Shown here: positions 9,124 to 20,031 of the stretch, piece by piece
Layout of the letters: every line of letters begins with the position of its first letter
How positions within the stretch are numbered: position 1 is the stretch's first letter
Origin: Zygnema cylindricum
Lineage: Eukaryota; Streptophyta; Zygnematophyceae; Zygnematales; Zygnemataceae
Direction: 5' to 3'
Length of the DNA: 46,241 nucleotides
Assembly: GCA_037447655.1 (NCBI GenBank)
Contig: JBBHKE010001183.1
Location: 32,766 to 79,006 of the forward strand
Position numbers and translations under genes: made by a program
Notes under the pieces: generated by a model
Databases searched by the model: none
What the model was told of the DNA's origin: nothing
What the model saw: only the letters and a program-made list of their open reading frames with translations

Positions 9124-10230
9124 TTGAGCCGCGACTCTCATGGGCAATGAAGAGCCATGTTGGGTGTGCGGGTACATCGGATAGGATGTGAAATACTTCC
9201 GGTACGGGATTCCTCCTAGGGTGGAGGGGGCGGGGTTGTCCGTACCTCCAGTGCTCGGGCCACTCCGCGACCGGAATGAAGTGCGCCGCTCTTGGCCAAA
9301 AATTGTCCATGGCCTCCTCACCCGTCGGAGGTGGGAAAAACCAATTGGCTTTCTCAACCCGATAACGAGGTTGAGGATATTGAGGAGCAATTACAAGAGC
9401 TCGCTCGGAATTCGGTGAAGGGGGAGCAAAAAGGACCTCTTCATCGCTTTCATACTCATTCTCTCTTTTCTTTCCTCACTCTCTTCACTTTGTTCATCTT
9501 CGGTTGGCGGGGCACCCTCAAATTTGGCGACCGGAATGTCGGAGGGGTGAACCTCCTCCGTGACATGCTCCTCCTCGCTCGGTTTGTCACCACTCACAAT
9601 GCTTTCGTCGGTGGGAGATAAGGAGGGCTCGTAATCCTCGTCGCCAATCTCCTCAACTTTAGCCTTCCCTTCCGCTATTATTCTTCTCCTCTCTACCCTA
9701 CCCGGTGATTCCCTCTCCTCGCCTTCCTCATCCACTTTCTGGCCCTCCCCTCCAACCTCTCACAATACCGCCTCATCCCCCCCTCTTCCCTCCTCTCTAT
9801 TTATTTCCTCCTCGGGTAATGGTCGTTCTATGGGTTCCTCAACCGATTCCCCTTCTTTCATCCCTCCCTCATCTGCCGCCTTCCCTTTTCTTTCAACATC
9901 TACCAAAGACTCCATTTCTCTCCCAACCTTATCCTCCTCTGTCCTCTCCATTTGCGCCTCTACAAAAGGCTCCCTTTCCCTCTCTACCTTCACAGACGCC
10001 CCTTTTTGTTGTCTTGCATCCGACAGTGGCTCCCATTGGATCGGTAATACCTCCGTTGCCTCCCTTTCCCTTGCCAACTCCTCCGCCGTCTTCCCTAACC
10101 TAACTCACTCTTTTGCCGCCTCTCTATCCCTCTCTACCTCTTCCGGCAATACCTCTACCCTAGGTAAATTAGCCCTCTCACCCTCCTCCCTTAGTATTTC
10201 TCCCGTTTGTGTTGTATCCTCTTAAGATTG
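9124..10230 (-). pseudogene. N-terminal half of an interrupted unrecognised ORF
   Basis: Reading minus from about 10225, the frame is highly charged and acidic (repeated E/R/K, for example VERDREAAKE and EEPIERPLPEEE), then becomes globular (DNFWPRAAHFIPV, PEHWRYGQPRPLHPRR, FHILSDVPAHPTW). In-frame stops lie at 10107-10105 and near 9762. A frameshift in a purine run near 9455-9465 separates the acidic and globular parts. At 9124 the sequence meets Element A, and the same frame resumes at 3599. Much of the plus strand here is pyrimidine-rich because of the Glu/Arg coding on the minus strand. The function is unknown. A transposon-encoded accessory protein is possible given the adjacent DDE gene. 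Confidence 0.5.
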
Positions 10231-10505
10231 GTTATGGTTCCGTAGTATTGGCGGAAAACGAAAGCGCACAAACCGCGCACTGTGTAGACGCTTCGTTGGC
10301 TTCTTGGTTGACCGCGTGGTTGGCTATTTACCACCCCTCATGATGACGTGTCAACTTAGGTGGGAAAACGATTGAGATAATAAACGTTAACGCAAGACAC
10401 AACGAGGTGTGTGAGAATGACGTAAAAAGAAGGAACGCCTACAGCCAGTAGGTTTTTCAAAAATTAAAACACATGTTTACGTTAGATATGTACGTATAAC
10501 TGATG

Positions 10506-10702
10506 ACTATATATAACACGTATGAGCGACATGAGCGACATGACGAACTTCACTGTCACACTAATTTCGGTAAGTACTGAACCGAACTCAACCAAAAATA
10601 GCTTAAGTCCTGAACAGCTCTCTCTCACAGCTGAGGCATAAAGAGGACTAAAGCTTTCTAAAAACAACACTCATGACTATATATAACATGTGTGAGCGTC
10701 AG
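10506..10702. repeat. Direct repeat pair GACTATATATAACAYG
   Basis: GACTATATATAACACGTATGAGCG at 10506 recurs as GACTATATATAACATGTGTG near 10675, about 169 nt apart, in the non-coding DNA between the decayed ORF and the palindrome cluster. The rest of 10231-10868 shows no credible gene. Confidence 0.55.
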
Positions 10703-10712
10703 GACAAATTAA

Positions 10713-10749
10713 CAGCGATGCGTATATTCTAAGAATGTACACATCGCTG
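10713..10749. repeat. CAGCGATG palindrome
   Basis: The 8-nt arms CAGCGATG (10713-10720) and CATCGCTG (10742-10749) are perfect, around a 21-nt loop. It belongs to the window-wide AGCGAYGAG palindrome family. Confidence 0.55.
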
Positions 10750-10867
10750 GACAAAACGAACAGTTCACGGAACACTTCGTCTCGTTTTATCAATACTCCA
10801 ACATAGACGCTACGCCAAACGAAGCGTTATTTCGACATCTACTATTTTATACCGGACGCCAACATTC

Positions 10868-11004
10868 AAGCGACGACAACTTCGTCGCCCGATGAAAGGC
10901 GTACAACCAAACTTAAACCTAGTGAAACAACGACCAAGCGACGACGCAATGTCGTTGCTCATACATTACGACATCACTAAAGCGACGAGGAACTCTCATC
11001 GCTT
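10868..11004. repeat. Cluster of three AGCGACGA palindromes
   Basis: Three hairpins are seen. AGCGACG...CGTCGCC starts at 10869. AGCGACGA...TCGTTGCT starts near 10936. AAAGCGACGAG, GAACT loop, CTCATCGCTTT starts near 10979. The plus-strand reading includes PSDDAMSLLIH, related to the SDEAMSLL peptide at 813-870. The purine-rich tract begins about 90 nt downstream. Confidence 0.65.
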
Positions 11005-11095
11005 TTATCACAAAACCCACAGTATTTATATACAATATCATCGAGAGGGGTTAACTAATTCAACGACGCTAAGCATTACAACTTTCAAGTGGAAG

Positions 11096-11720
11096 AGAGA
11101 GTAAGGATATGAGAGGAGAAAAGCGGTAGAGAGAGGGGTTGGGGAAGGAGGGGGGAATAGTGCGAGGAGTGGGAGAGGTAGAAAGAGAGGAATAGAGATA
11201 AGGGAGGGGGGCGGGAAAGGAGAGAAGAGGGAACGAAAAGAGGTGGAGGTAGTGGTAGAGTGAGAGAGGGAATGACGGAGAGAGAGGGATAGGGATGGAT
11301 TTAGAATTGGAGAGGGAGAGGGGATTAGTGAGGGAGAGTGGCGTGTAGAAGGGAGTGGACAGAAAAAAGGGGAGGGAGAGGATGACGGAGGGGGGATAGG
11401 GAGGGGGAAGAGACGAAGTGAGAGAAGGAGCCAAGGTGAGATAGGAGTAGGGGGGAGAGACGTATAAAGAGAGGAAGAATGCGAGCGAGGAAGAGAGGGA
11501 GATAAGAGGGGTTAGTGGAGAGAAAGAGGGAAGAGGGAGGGAAAGAGAGAAAAGGGGATGAGGATGGAGAAGAGAGAGAGAGGGGACGAGGGGCTAGGTT
11601 TATGGAGGGGAGAGGTATAGAGGGTGGGGGAGGGAAAGGGAGGAGAGAAGGAGATAAAGGGAGGGAGACAAGAGAGAGGGGTAATAAAGAGAGGGAGGAG
11701 GGGATGGAGGGATTGACATA
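11096..11720. repeat. Purine-rich (G/A) tract
   Basis: About 620 nt are nearly all G and A on the plus strand, with no fixed repeat unit. It mirrors the pyrimidine-rich tract at 1-660. Such homopurine DNA can adopt triplex (H-DNA) structures. ORFs called on either strand here are composition artefacts. Confidence 0.8.
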
Positions 11721-11736
11721 GTGACGTGACATCGAG

Positions 11737-12204
11737 AGGGAGTGCCAAGCATGTAAACGGCCACGATTTATGCAAGAAGTACAAACTTGAATGGTTATAA
11801 CACTTACTACAACCATAGTCTCCCGTGAAGTGTTCAGGGAACCTCCTCATGGTCCTCAAAACGATTTCGTTTTCCCCGTTGAATTGTACGTTGGTGATCA
11901 TCTAGTTGATTACTCGCATGCAAGTTATCTTCGTCGAAACATGTTGAGTTTTGCGAGGTTTTCGTGGGAGCCTAACGAAACATGCACCCTCCTCTTCATA
12001 ACCTCCGATCGGACCCTCTTCATCGAATGGCTTCCCATACGTTAATTCTTCCCCATCGCTTGGCATTTGCGTCTCCTCTGAATGGCGGATGCCCCCCCTC
12101 TCGGAGTCGGTGTTAATTGGGAATGGAGGGACACGAACATTTCCGGAGTTTCTCGCAGCATAACTCCCGAAAAAATTAGTTATTGGAGAAGAGATTGGCC
12201 ACAT
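11737..12204 (-). pseudogene. Unrecognised decayed minus-strand ORF
   Basis: One frame runs from 12204 through 11902, has an in-frame TAG (11904-11902), and continues to about 11740 before entering the purine tract. The upper part is acidic and Gly-rich (DEEGPIGGYEEEGACF). The lower part reads FNGENEIVLRTMRRFPEHFTGDYG. I do not recognise the family. It lies upstream of, and on the same strand as, the decayed ORF at 9124-10230, and both could belong to the same old transposon. Evidence for coding is only the long near-open frame. Confidence 0.3.
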
Positions 12205-13388
12205 ATTGGTAAAAAATAACAGATAACCGTTCAGGTTAGGAATGGATGCGAAGCAAACAAAGGTAAGGATAATATCAAAGACGATTGCTTAAGGTGAATA
12301 AGTTGTGCCATGGTTGTCCAAAAATAGAAATATATATAGCAAATATGATATCTCAAAGAGAAGAAAGAGCGGGAAGGGTTTTTGAGTCAAGAATGCAGTT
12401 TTTAAAAATTCTGTTGAATTTTAGACGCCACAAAAAGGTTTCATTTGAAATTTGATTGTGAAATATATTAAAAACGTCAAAAAAAAGCGGGAATGAACGA
12501 AAATGAGCGCGGGTTACAGTGGGAAAATACGCACGTGGTAGGGGACGATGATTTTGGTGAAAACGCCATGAATAATGCAACAGGTTAATGGATGTACGGA
12601 AAATTGTTTCAATAGGCGATGAGACGTTTATCCGGTTGTTGTTACATTGTGGTCGACAATTTCCAGCCATAATATTTAAGTGGGGTGAATGCATGCCACG
12701 CGTAATGTTGATCGACCAATCATTTAACGACTTACAGATGATAAGTTGGATTTTTTTGTTTTATACCTCCATTCAGAATGAACATTAACGCTTATACATG
12801 TTATTTTCGTCAACGTCGACGCTATTAACTGTTATCTTTGGAAATGGTGCAACCGGAAAGCAATCAATTTAGCATTAAGACACTTATTAACGTTAATATA
12901 CTCTAATACAACCGGTAAACATCGACATAATTAGAGTTAAAGCCTGGTATTAGTGTATATTTTACTACAACATAAGTACAAGCGACGTCATTTTTGAACG
13001 CAACAGCGTGCAAAGGTTAGTTCAAAATTCGTGCTTACGGGAAACATAACTGATCACACATTACACAATTCCCGGAGTCGCGTTAACATGTAATTGCGTA
13101 AAATTTACTAGGAGACGCGGATGTCGCAAAAACGCTACGGCGTACGATTTGAACAATTCCGTACACACACATATTTTAGTGTTTAGATATCATGATCCGA
13201 CAATTAATACAAAACAATTTACAAATTAGAGTGAATGATAAATTAGTATCATTGTGTACCCTAAAAAACCCAATTTACCGTAAAGTACGCTAATTGCTTC
13301 ATTACGGTATCTATTTAATTACACTAATAGCGATTCACGGTATACAGTAGCCACAAAGTGAACGTGAACACTTGGTCTACTTGGAAAA
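12205..13388. other. AT-rich non-coding DNA
   Basis: No credible gene is seen. AATTAGAGT and GCTAATT motifs and a right-hand motif TAGCGATTCACGGTATA near 13325-13341 resemble the terminal repeat of the small element at 38450-38950. An older relative of that family may be buried here, but I cannot find its left end. Confidence 0.4.
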
Positions 13389-13700
13389 TGTAGGATCTTA
13401 AACAAAAGACATTCACTCAAAATAAACACAAAACATAAATCATTACACAGCGGAAGCTCATAAAAGACATGAGGAATATTCAGCTAAAATGATATATAAG
13501 TGTTTTTGGCCGAAGCCTCTTTACATCATCACTCTTCACTCTTCTCTCTCTTCTCTCTCTTCTTTAATAAACTCTACTCCAAGATTAATCATCTAAGATA
13601 GATTGATTAATAACATTCAATACTCTGTACATGTACACTGCTACCTACATACTTGCTACTCTGCACTAAGAGACAACAAGGTAAGACAAGTAAAACTTCT
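13389..13700 (-). repeat. Element C 3' LTR, left fragment
   Basis: Matches 25116-25420 almost base for base, from TGTAGGAT through ACAACAAGGTAAGACAAG. It stops at AAAACTT, where Element B begins. Confidence 0.88.
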
Positions 13701-13857
13701 TGAAATTAATAGATTTCTAGAGTATTTTCTAGGTATAAATATGTTGGTATAAAAGGAAAATAAAAATACGGACAGCCTACCTTCACCTCCTCTCTCTAGC
13801 CCCCATACTTGTTATAGTCACTGAAAGATAGAGAGGGTGGTTGAACCATAGCTGCCT

Positions 13858-15100
13858 TGAAACTTTGAGACCTCTATTGGCCCTCAGAGTATGCAGATCC
13901 AAAAGAAGCTAATCTAGATAGTGCCGACTCCAAGTTGATATAGACACAAGTGACTGACCCCTTGATAGTCACAACCCCAATATAGATTCACCCCTGTGAA
14001 ATAACACTTTCTGTGTGCTCAGTTTCACCACAGAATGCAAAGTTAGAATATGAGATTTAGACACATTCACCCACTTTGACTTTCCCTTAGAAATGCAGCC
14101 CCCCTGGCAGACAAAAACTCTGACCGACTACACCTCTGTGTAGCTTGGACTCCCCTGAGTCCGCAGCAAAAAGAATCACTAAAAATGATCAAGTAAATTG
14201 ATAGTTATGGCTGGCCAAAGTTTGCCATTTATACAGGGTGCTCTTTGGGAGAGGCAGCTGCCTACCCAAAATTTTCTAAGTCCTATTCCCTCTCTAAAAC
14301 TCTATCTACTGAAGTACGGCACCAATCAAATTACTGTGTCGTACAAAAAAGTACAGGTACCGGTGTACTCTATGTACGGCCATTGTACGACATGACCAAA
14401 AAGGTCAACACGTGTCAAATCGGGATTAGTTCCTATAATCTCCGAAATTCCCGTAGTCCAATGTTATCACACCACGTGTCATCTGACGTGGCAAAGACCG
14501 TAAAACGCCAAAAATGCCTTTTCCGTGATCGCGGTGCCTATCGTGGCCGTCCGATCAAAACCGGCTATAATCCTAGCCGCTGAAATTCGACGCGCGGTAT
14601 TTGTTTCGCTATCGAAACAAATGTGCGGTATTTGTTTCGCTATCGAAACAAATGCGCGGTATCTGTTTTGCTATCGAAACAATTGCGCGGTATCCGTTCT
14701 GTTCACATACCGTACTTCGTACTAAATCAAACTGTATCTATGTACTAAGTATCTATTAGCCGTTAAACGGATTAATGTACATATGACGATTTATATATTT
14801 ATCAAACCCTATATATCGTAATATCTATCCTAGACTTAACGGCTAGAGCTAACGGCTAATGCGGATTGACGGACGGCAGATACGAAGATCAATTCCTGGG
14901 TCCGTCAACTAATTTTTGGTAAGTCTACCTAATTCACCCCCTGTCTTCTCTAGAGAGCCTAGGCAGCCATGGCTCTAGCTCCCTATCCAGCCTTCAGTGA
15001 CTACAACAAGTGTGGGGGTTTGGATAGGGGAGTTAGAGGCAGACCGCCTCAGCTCTTTTTCTATCCTAATACAGACCTAGAAAATACTCAAATATCTACA
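13858..15100 (-). mobile_element. Reverse-oriented solo LTR inserted in Element B 5' LTR
   Basis: 1243 bp, starting TGAAACTTTGAG and ending ATATCTACA on the plus strand, flanked by a perfect TGCCT duplication (13853-13857 and 15101-15105). The 3' LTR of Element B keeps the uninterrupted site (AGCTTGTTTAGTTT near 20071). On the minus strand it aligns along its length with the Element B LTR: shared blocks include GAGTATTTTCTAGG, GACGGACCCAGGA, the TGATTGG...GTACTTCA block and TAGAAAATTTTGG. It is therefore a diverged sister LTR whose internal region was lost by LTR-LTR recombination. Confidence 0.82.
14594..14690. repeat. 31-bp tandem repeat with internal hairpin
   Basis: Units start GCGGTAT at 14594, 14625, 14656 and (partial) 14687. 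Each holds a hairpin with arms TTTGTTTCG and CGAAACAAA around CTAT, slightly degraded in the third unit. It lies inside the solo LTR. The related LTR at 15106-15978 has only a single TTTTTGTTTCGA. Confidence 0.85.
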
Positions 15101-15978
15101 TGCCTTAGTTTAACAGCCAGTTATTTTTAGTTTACTAAAAAGAGACCTAACGGACCCAGGACTTGATCCCAATATCTGCCGTCCGTCAGGTTAGTCAGTA
15201 ACTGTCAGCTTTATCCTATTAGACTAGGACCAATGCTAAATGTTATAAGGTATGATAAATATATTTAGTTAGGAGTGAACGAATTCATTTAACTGAAACT
15301 GTATATGGCATACATAGATACAATTTTGTAGAAGTAGGAAGTACGATACTATTTTGAAATGGATACAACGTATTTTTGTTTCGACGGCCAAATGGAATAT
15401 CACACAAGTATTTATGACGGCTAAGATTGCGTTTTGGTTCAAGTCTGACGGCGCACATCATCGCCGGGATCTCGGAATGGTCACTTTGGCGTTTAGTGAC
15501 GTGGCATGACCTAGCGCCATGTGGAGAGATAACATTCGGTCGCGAGAATTTTGAGGAACGTACGGATGGGTGAAAAGTGGACATGCGTCCGCTTAATAGC
15601 CTTGTCGTACATAGGCCGTACAAAAGGTACATTGGCAATAGTACTTTTTGGTACGTTACCTTATTCTGATTGGTCCGTACTTCAATAAATAGGAGTTATT
15701 TGAGGGAATCAACACTTAGAAAATTTTGGTAGGTAGTCACCTCTCTCTTTGAGAGTTTGTACAAATTGGGATTTTTTCTACCTCATAACTTATGGCCTGG
15801 TTGGGCGTTTTCATAGATTCTTTTTCCTACGAACTCAAAGGTGTCCATGCTATACAAGGGTGCAGTCTGATTCTCTTCTTGTCTGCTTGGGTAGCAGTGG
15901 TTGCCATTGAAATGGGTTAGCAAATAACTATCTAGAGGCTTTCATATTATGTAGTGCAATGGAGAACATAAAATTGCA

Positions 15979-15990
15979 GGTTATGGGCCC
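15979..15990 (+). other. Element B primer binding site, half-tRNA type
   Basis: GGTTATGGGCCC directly follows the LTR end TTGCA. Its complement GGGCCCATAACC is the anticodon region of eukaryotic initiator tRNA-Met. Drosophila copia is known to use this internal site with a cleaved tRNA as primer. Element D has the same site at 40929-40940. Confidence 0.75.
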
Positions 15991-16124
15991 ACCCTCTAGG
16001 GTGCCCATCTTCAATGGATCAGGGTTTATCTATTGGGAAGCCATGATGACAACAGCTTTGTGTGAAAAACGATACTGCGGTATTATTAGTGGACAAGTGA
16101 AACGTCCACCTTAGGGAACACCAC

Positions 16125-16272
16125 TGGGATTTGGTTGAATAAGGTTTTCTGTAGCAACATCTGCTGTAACATTTGCTGCAGCGGAGGAGGCAGATGATTG
16201 GGATTTGGTTGAATAAGGTTTTCTGTAGCAACATCTGCTGTAACATTTGCCGCAGCGGAGGAGGCAGATGAT
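16125..16272. repeat. 74-bp tandem duplication in Element B gag
   Basis: Two copies starting TGGGATTTGGTTGAATAAGG at 16125 and 16199 differ at one visible position (GCTGCAG versus GCCGCAG). The unit is not a multiple of three, so it shifts the gag frame. Confidence 0.9.
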
Positions 16273-17592
16273 GGGGACAGCAGTGTGTCCAAAAAGGGGA
16301 AAGAAAAAGAGACACCTCTTACTTCTATTGCTCCTATTCCCATGATACCCGGAGCGGCGATTGTGATGACCGTGGAGACCGATACTCAAATGTCGGAAGA
16401 CACCAACATGGCTGCCAAGAACTTCATTTTGAGACACCTCACACAAGCTTTGGCAACTCCTCACCTTCATGTTTATGAGGCCGAGGAGTTGTGGGTGAGT
16501 TTGATAGAGATCTATAGAGCTGGTATAATTCAGGAGCTCCACTTGGCAGAGAAAAAGTTGGGAAATCATACTTACAAAGGGGGAAAAATGTTAGACTATT
16601 GTAATGATCTTTCTTGTTTGTATATGGAGATGGAGAGTGCCGAATGGACAGGTACAATGAAGATGAAGGTCAACACTCTTATCATGAAGTTACCCGACGA
16701 GTATGAGAATATAGTGTACAGAGTACAGGAAATGACTGATAGTTTATGGAAGTGGAATACAGTGGTCAGCATGATACTTGTGCAGGAAAACACGATTGAA
16801 ATTAGGAGAGGTAGAATGAGCGTTCAAGCTCTAGCCGCCGGAGGGGACAGGTGGGAACTGGACCCGAAAAAACCATACAAAGGAGAAAGAGTTCAGCCTG
16901 GAGGATCGAGCCCCCCAAAGGGCCTATGTCATTTTTGCAAAAAACCGGGACACTTTATCGCGGATTCTATCAAGCTATCAAAGCTGAGGCTCGAAGACAA
17001 CCATCGAGGAGGTTCTTCCGGAGGAAAGAAAAAGACACTTTTGCTCACAAAGGTGTTAGGAGAGACCGAGGACGGGTCCTCTGAGGAGGATGGGGAGCTT
17101 CTTCTTGACAAGAGTCTGGAGGAGAAGGAGATCCCTCGCAGACATAAGTGTGCCTTTGGAGCAATTCGAGGAGCTCCACAGGAAGGATGGATCATTGACT
17201 CAGGTGCATCCATGCATATGTGTCGTGACAAGGACCTCTTCACTAAGCTAAGGAAAATCCCTACTGTAGAAATAGAGTATGGGGATGAGAGAGTGGTTAC
17301 TTCAGATCTACTGGGATCAGTAGATCTGAAAGTCTTAGTAGAGGGTAAGACTTCTATACTCACATTTTCAGATGTACTCTACATTCTTCAGCTGAGTAAA
17401 AATCTTGTCTCTACGTTTGTGTTAGATGACAAAGAGTTTGATACCTTCATTAAAAAGGGAGTCTTTACAGCTAAGTATGGGGATGAAGTCTACTTCACGG
17501 CAGATAAGGGTAGCTTAGGAATGTTTAGCCTTAACCTGAGTAATGAAAAGAAGAATGCTTACTATGTTGGTGTTCCTAAGTTGATGATTTAG

Positions 17593-18791
17593 CATAAACG
17601 ATTGGGGAATGTGCATTTTGATAGGTTGAGGAAAATGAAAAAGTTTGGGGTTGTAGAAAGCATTCAGTTTGGGGATAATGAAATGATGAATGATTGTAGT
17701 CGCTGTTCTTAAGGTAAGGCTCACACACTTCCCTTTCCCAAAGCCGCCACATATAGAGGTGAGAAGGTACTAGATCTAGTCCACACAAATATCTAGGGAC
17801 CTGCAAAAGTGCCTTCGGTTGGAGGAAAGAGGTTTATGTTGACATTAACCGATGATTGTTCTAGATACTCTAGAGTCTACTTCCTAAAAACAAAGTTTGA
17901 AACATCAACTTACTTCAAAGAATATAAAGCTTGGAGTGAGAAGTTGCATGGAACCCCCATTAAAAGGATAAGGAGTGATAATGGGGGGGTATATACCTCT
18001 AACCAGTTTGAGGAATACTTGAGAGATGAGGGAGTTCAACACCAAAAAACGGTAGGGTAGCTGAGAGGTTGAACCGAACACTAGGAGATAGTGCATGTAG
18101 TATGTTGGCCGACAAGAAAATAGGAAAGAGATTTTGGGCAGAGGCCATGAACTGTGCCAACTACATTAAGAATATAGTCCTTACCTCAGTTGTAAAAGGA
18201 GTGACACCTTATGAGAGATGGGTGGGAAGGAAACCAGATATCTCTCACCTTAAAGTATTTGGTAGCCAAGTTTACAGTCTTGACAAGGATAAGAAAAACT
18301 GGAAACTAGATGATAAGGGAAAATCTGGATACTTTGTAGGATATGATGAGGATGTCAAGGGATATAGAGTCTATGACTTAGCAAAGAGAGATATCATTTT
18401 GGTCAAACACCTAGTTGTCATGGATGAAGGGAATTTATTTGACCCCTTTAAATATACCAAGAATATAAGATTCAGATTTGAGTCTGAAGGTGAGGAGGAC
18501 TACGTCCTTCCCGAAAAGGACATGAGTGAAACAGGGATTGCACATTCAGGGGAGATGCAAGACACAGGAGATCCACCGAAAACCTCACATATTCCTATGG
18601 ATTTCGAGGAGACAGAAGAGGAGGAACCGGAACCGGCTTCTATGGATAGGGGAGCCGATGAGACAGTAAGGAGAAATCCCAGTCTTCCCTCCATCCCAGC
18701 TTCGGAGTTTGAGGGCGGGAGAAGGAGCAGCAAACGGATTCAAGAAAAACAGGCCGCTCATAAGGTAACTAAGCTATCTCACCCAGATTAG
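17593..18791 (+). pseudogene. pol: Element B integrase, degenerate
   Basis: The reading continues past four stop codons: TAG 17590-17592, TAA near 17710 and TAG near 17794, then one after a short deletion near 18050 that removed the usual PYSPQQ-type stretch. Recognisable parts are HKRLGNVHFDRL and CSRC of the zinc domain, LTLTDDCSRYSRVYF (first Asp), RSDNGGVYTS (second Asp) and AERLNRTLGDSA (Glu). The 18069-18791 frame then carries the integrase C-terminal part (FWAEAMNCANYIKN, GYFVGYDEDVKGY) and an acidic linker ending at TAG 18789-18791. Confidence 0.85.
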
Positions 18792-20031
18792 CCTCAGTCA
18801 TACTCGGAGGTAGTAAACAGTCCGGAGAAAGACAGATGGATTAGAGCCATAAATGATGAGATGGCCTCTATCATGGAAGCAAACACTTAGGAACTAGCGG
18901 ACTGTCCTCCGGACAAAAATCCAATTGGATGTAAATGGGTGTTTAAACTAAAACTAAACCCAGAAAATACCATTGAGAGATATAAGGCTCGATTCGTATC
19001 AAAGGGGTTTACCCAAAAGGAGGGGATTAACTATGAGGAGAATTTTCCTCTAGTTGTTCAGTTCCCATCAGTAAGGATTCTCCTCAGTCTAGTAGCAGCG
19101 GAAGACATGGAAATACACCAGATGGCATTAAGAGTGCTTTTCTTAATGGTGAGTTAGAGGAAGAAATTTTCATGAGGCAACCCGAGGGGTTCGTGGAGGA
19201 AGGAGAAGAGAGCAAAGTCTGCAGGCTCATAAAGTCTTTGTATGGACTGAAGCAGGCTCCCGAACACTGGAATAAGAAGCTAGATGAGTTTCTCACCGGT
19301 CTGGGATGTATCGGGATTAGCTCTGACCATTCTATCTATATATTCGAAAATGAGAATGGTGTCATTTTTATTGCAATTTATGTGGATAATCTCATTGTGT
19401 TGAGTAAATCATTCGAAAAAATCAATAAGTTAAAGAAAGATCTTAGAAGCAGATTTGATATGATAGATTTAGGGGAGGCAAGATATATTTTGGGTATCCA
19501 AATGGAGAGAGATAGGGGGAAGAATATTATCACACTTACTCAGAAAGAAACAATATGTAATATGCTTGAGAAATTCTAGATGGAAAATGCTAACAGTTGT
19601 ACCACTCCCATGGACTTGAAAAAAATAAGTGATGGGAGTGTAGAAGGAGGAGTGATGATCTTAGACGATCAGGCGAGTCTAGAGGAGAGAGATTTTATGA
19701 AGTCTATCCCTTAAAGACAGGTCGTAGGAAGCTTGATCTATTTTATGAACTGTACCAGGCCGGACACATCGAGAGCAATTGGAGTACTCAGTAGGAGTCT
19801 TAATGATCCTAAGAAGAGAGAATGGGAGGCTGCCAACTGAGTCATGAGATATCTGGTGGGAACCAGAGAGTTATGGTTGCATTTGGGAGGGGAGCATCTT
19901 GACATCACTACTTGGAATGATGCCAGTTATGGGGACGCACCTATGAGAAGATGCACTTCTGGGTATGTGTTGTATGTGGGGGAAGTTGCCTGCTGTTGGA
20001 GCAGTAAGCAACAAAAGGTGGTGGCTCAGTA
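18792..20031 (+). pseudogene. pol: Element B reverse transcriptase and partial RNase H, degenerate
   Basis: RT motifs are clear: GCKWVFKLKLNPENTIERYKAR, LYGLKQAPEHWNKKL and a catalytic box reading IAIYVDNLIVLS, where the second Asp is Asn (codon 19388-19390). A short indel near 19125 removes the Asp of the QMDVK motif and shifts frame. In-frame stops replace the Trp in MEANT*ELAD and in EAAN*VMRYL and break KSIP*RQVV. RNase H starts (WNDASYGDAP, CCWSSKQQKVVAQ) and is cut at 20031 by a deletion into the 3' LTR. It cannot be active. Confidence 0.9.

Larger units (their letters stand above)
13701..15978 (+). repeat. Element B 5' LTR, interrupted
   Basis: It begins TGAAATTAATAG and ends AAAATTGCA. 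Removing the inserted 13858-15100 segment and one TGCCT leaves about 1030 bp. The part from 15106 aligns with 20079-20949 of the 3' LTR at clearly lower identity than Element A's LTRs show. It ends just after the gag ATG (15959). Confidence 0.8.
15959..17592 (+). pseudogene. gag: Element B gag and protease, degenerate
   Basis: The gag ATG is at 15959 inside the LTR, and the PBS is read as Q-V-M-G-P. The first frame stops at TAG 16112-16114. A 74-bp tandem duplication (16125-16272) adds a frameshift. From 16285 a long frame carries copia-type gag (HLTQALATPHLHVYEAEELW, MKLPDEYENIVYRV), then a zinc knuckle CHFCKKPGHFIADS in which the last Cys is Ser (codon 16966-16968), then protease GWIIDSGASMHMC. 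It ends at TAG 17590-17592, where a conserved Trp before the integrase zinc domain is expected. It is inactive as written. Confidence 0.85.

Noticed and set aside
8773-9390. 205-codon minus-strand ORF crossing the Element A right boundary
   Set aside because: It fuses antisense LTR to flanking DNA across the insertion junction and cannot be a pre-existing gene. The flanking sequence has a better frame continuing at 3599.
11069-11901. Overlapping minus-strand Pro/Ser/Leu-rich frames
   Set aside because: Low-complexity reading of the purine tract; only the short non-repetitive part above 11737 looks like decayed coding.
14594-14690. CRISPR-like or satellite array
   Set aside because: Uniform 31-bp head-to-tail units without spacers inside an LTR; a simple tandem repeat.
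13701-15978. A 2.3-kb native LTR for Element B
   Set aside because: TGCCT target duplication, TG...CA ends and the empty site near 20071 show that 1243 bp of it is a later insertion.
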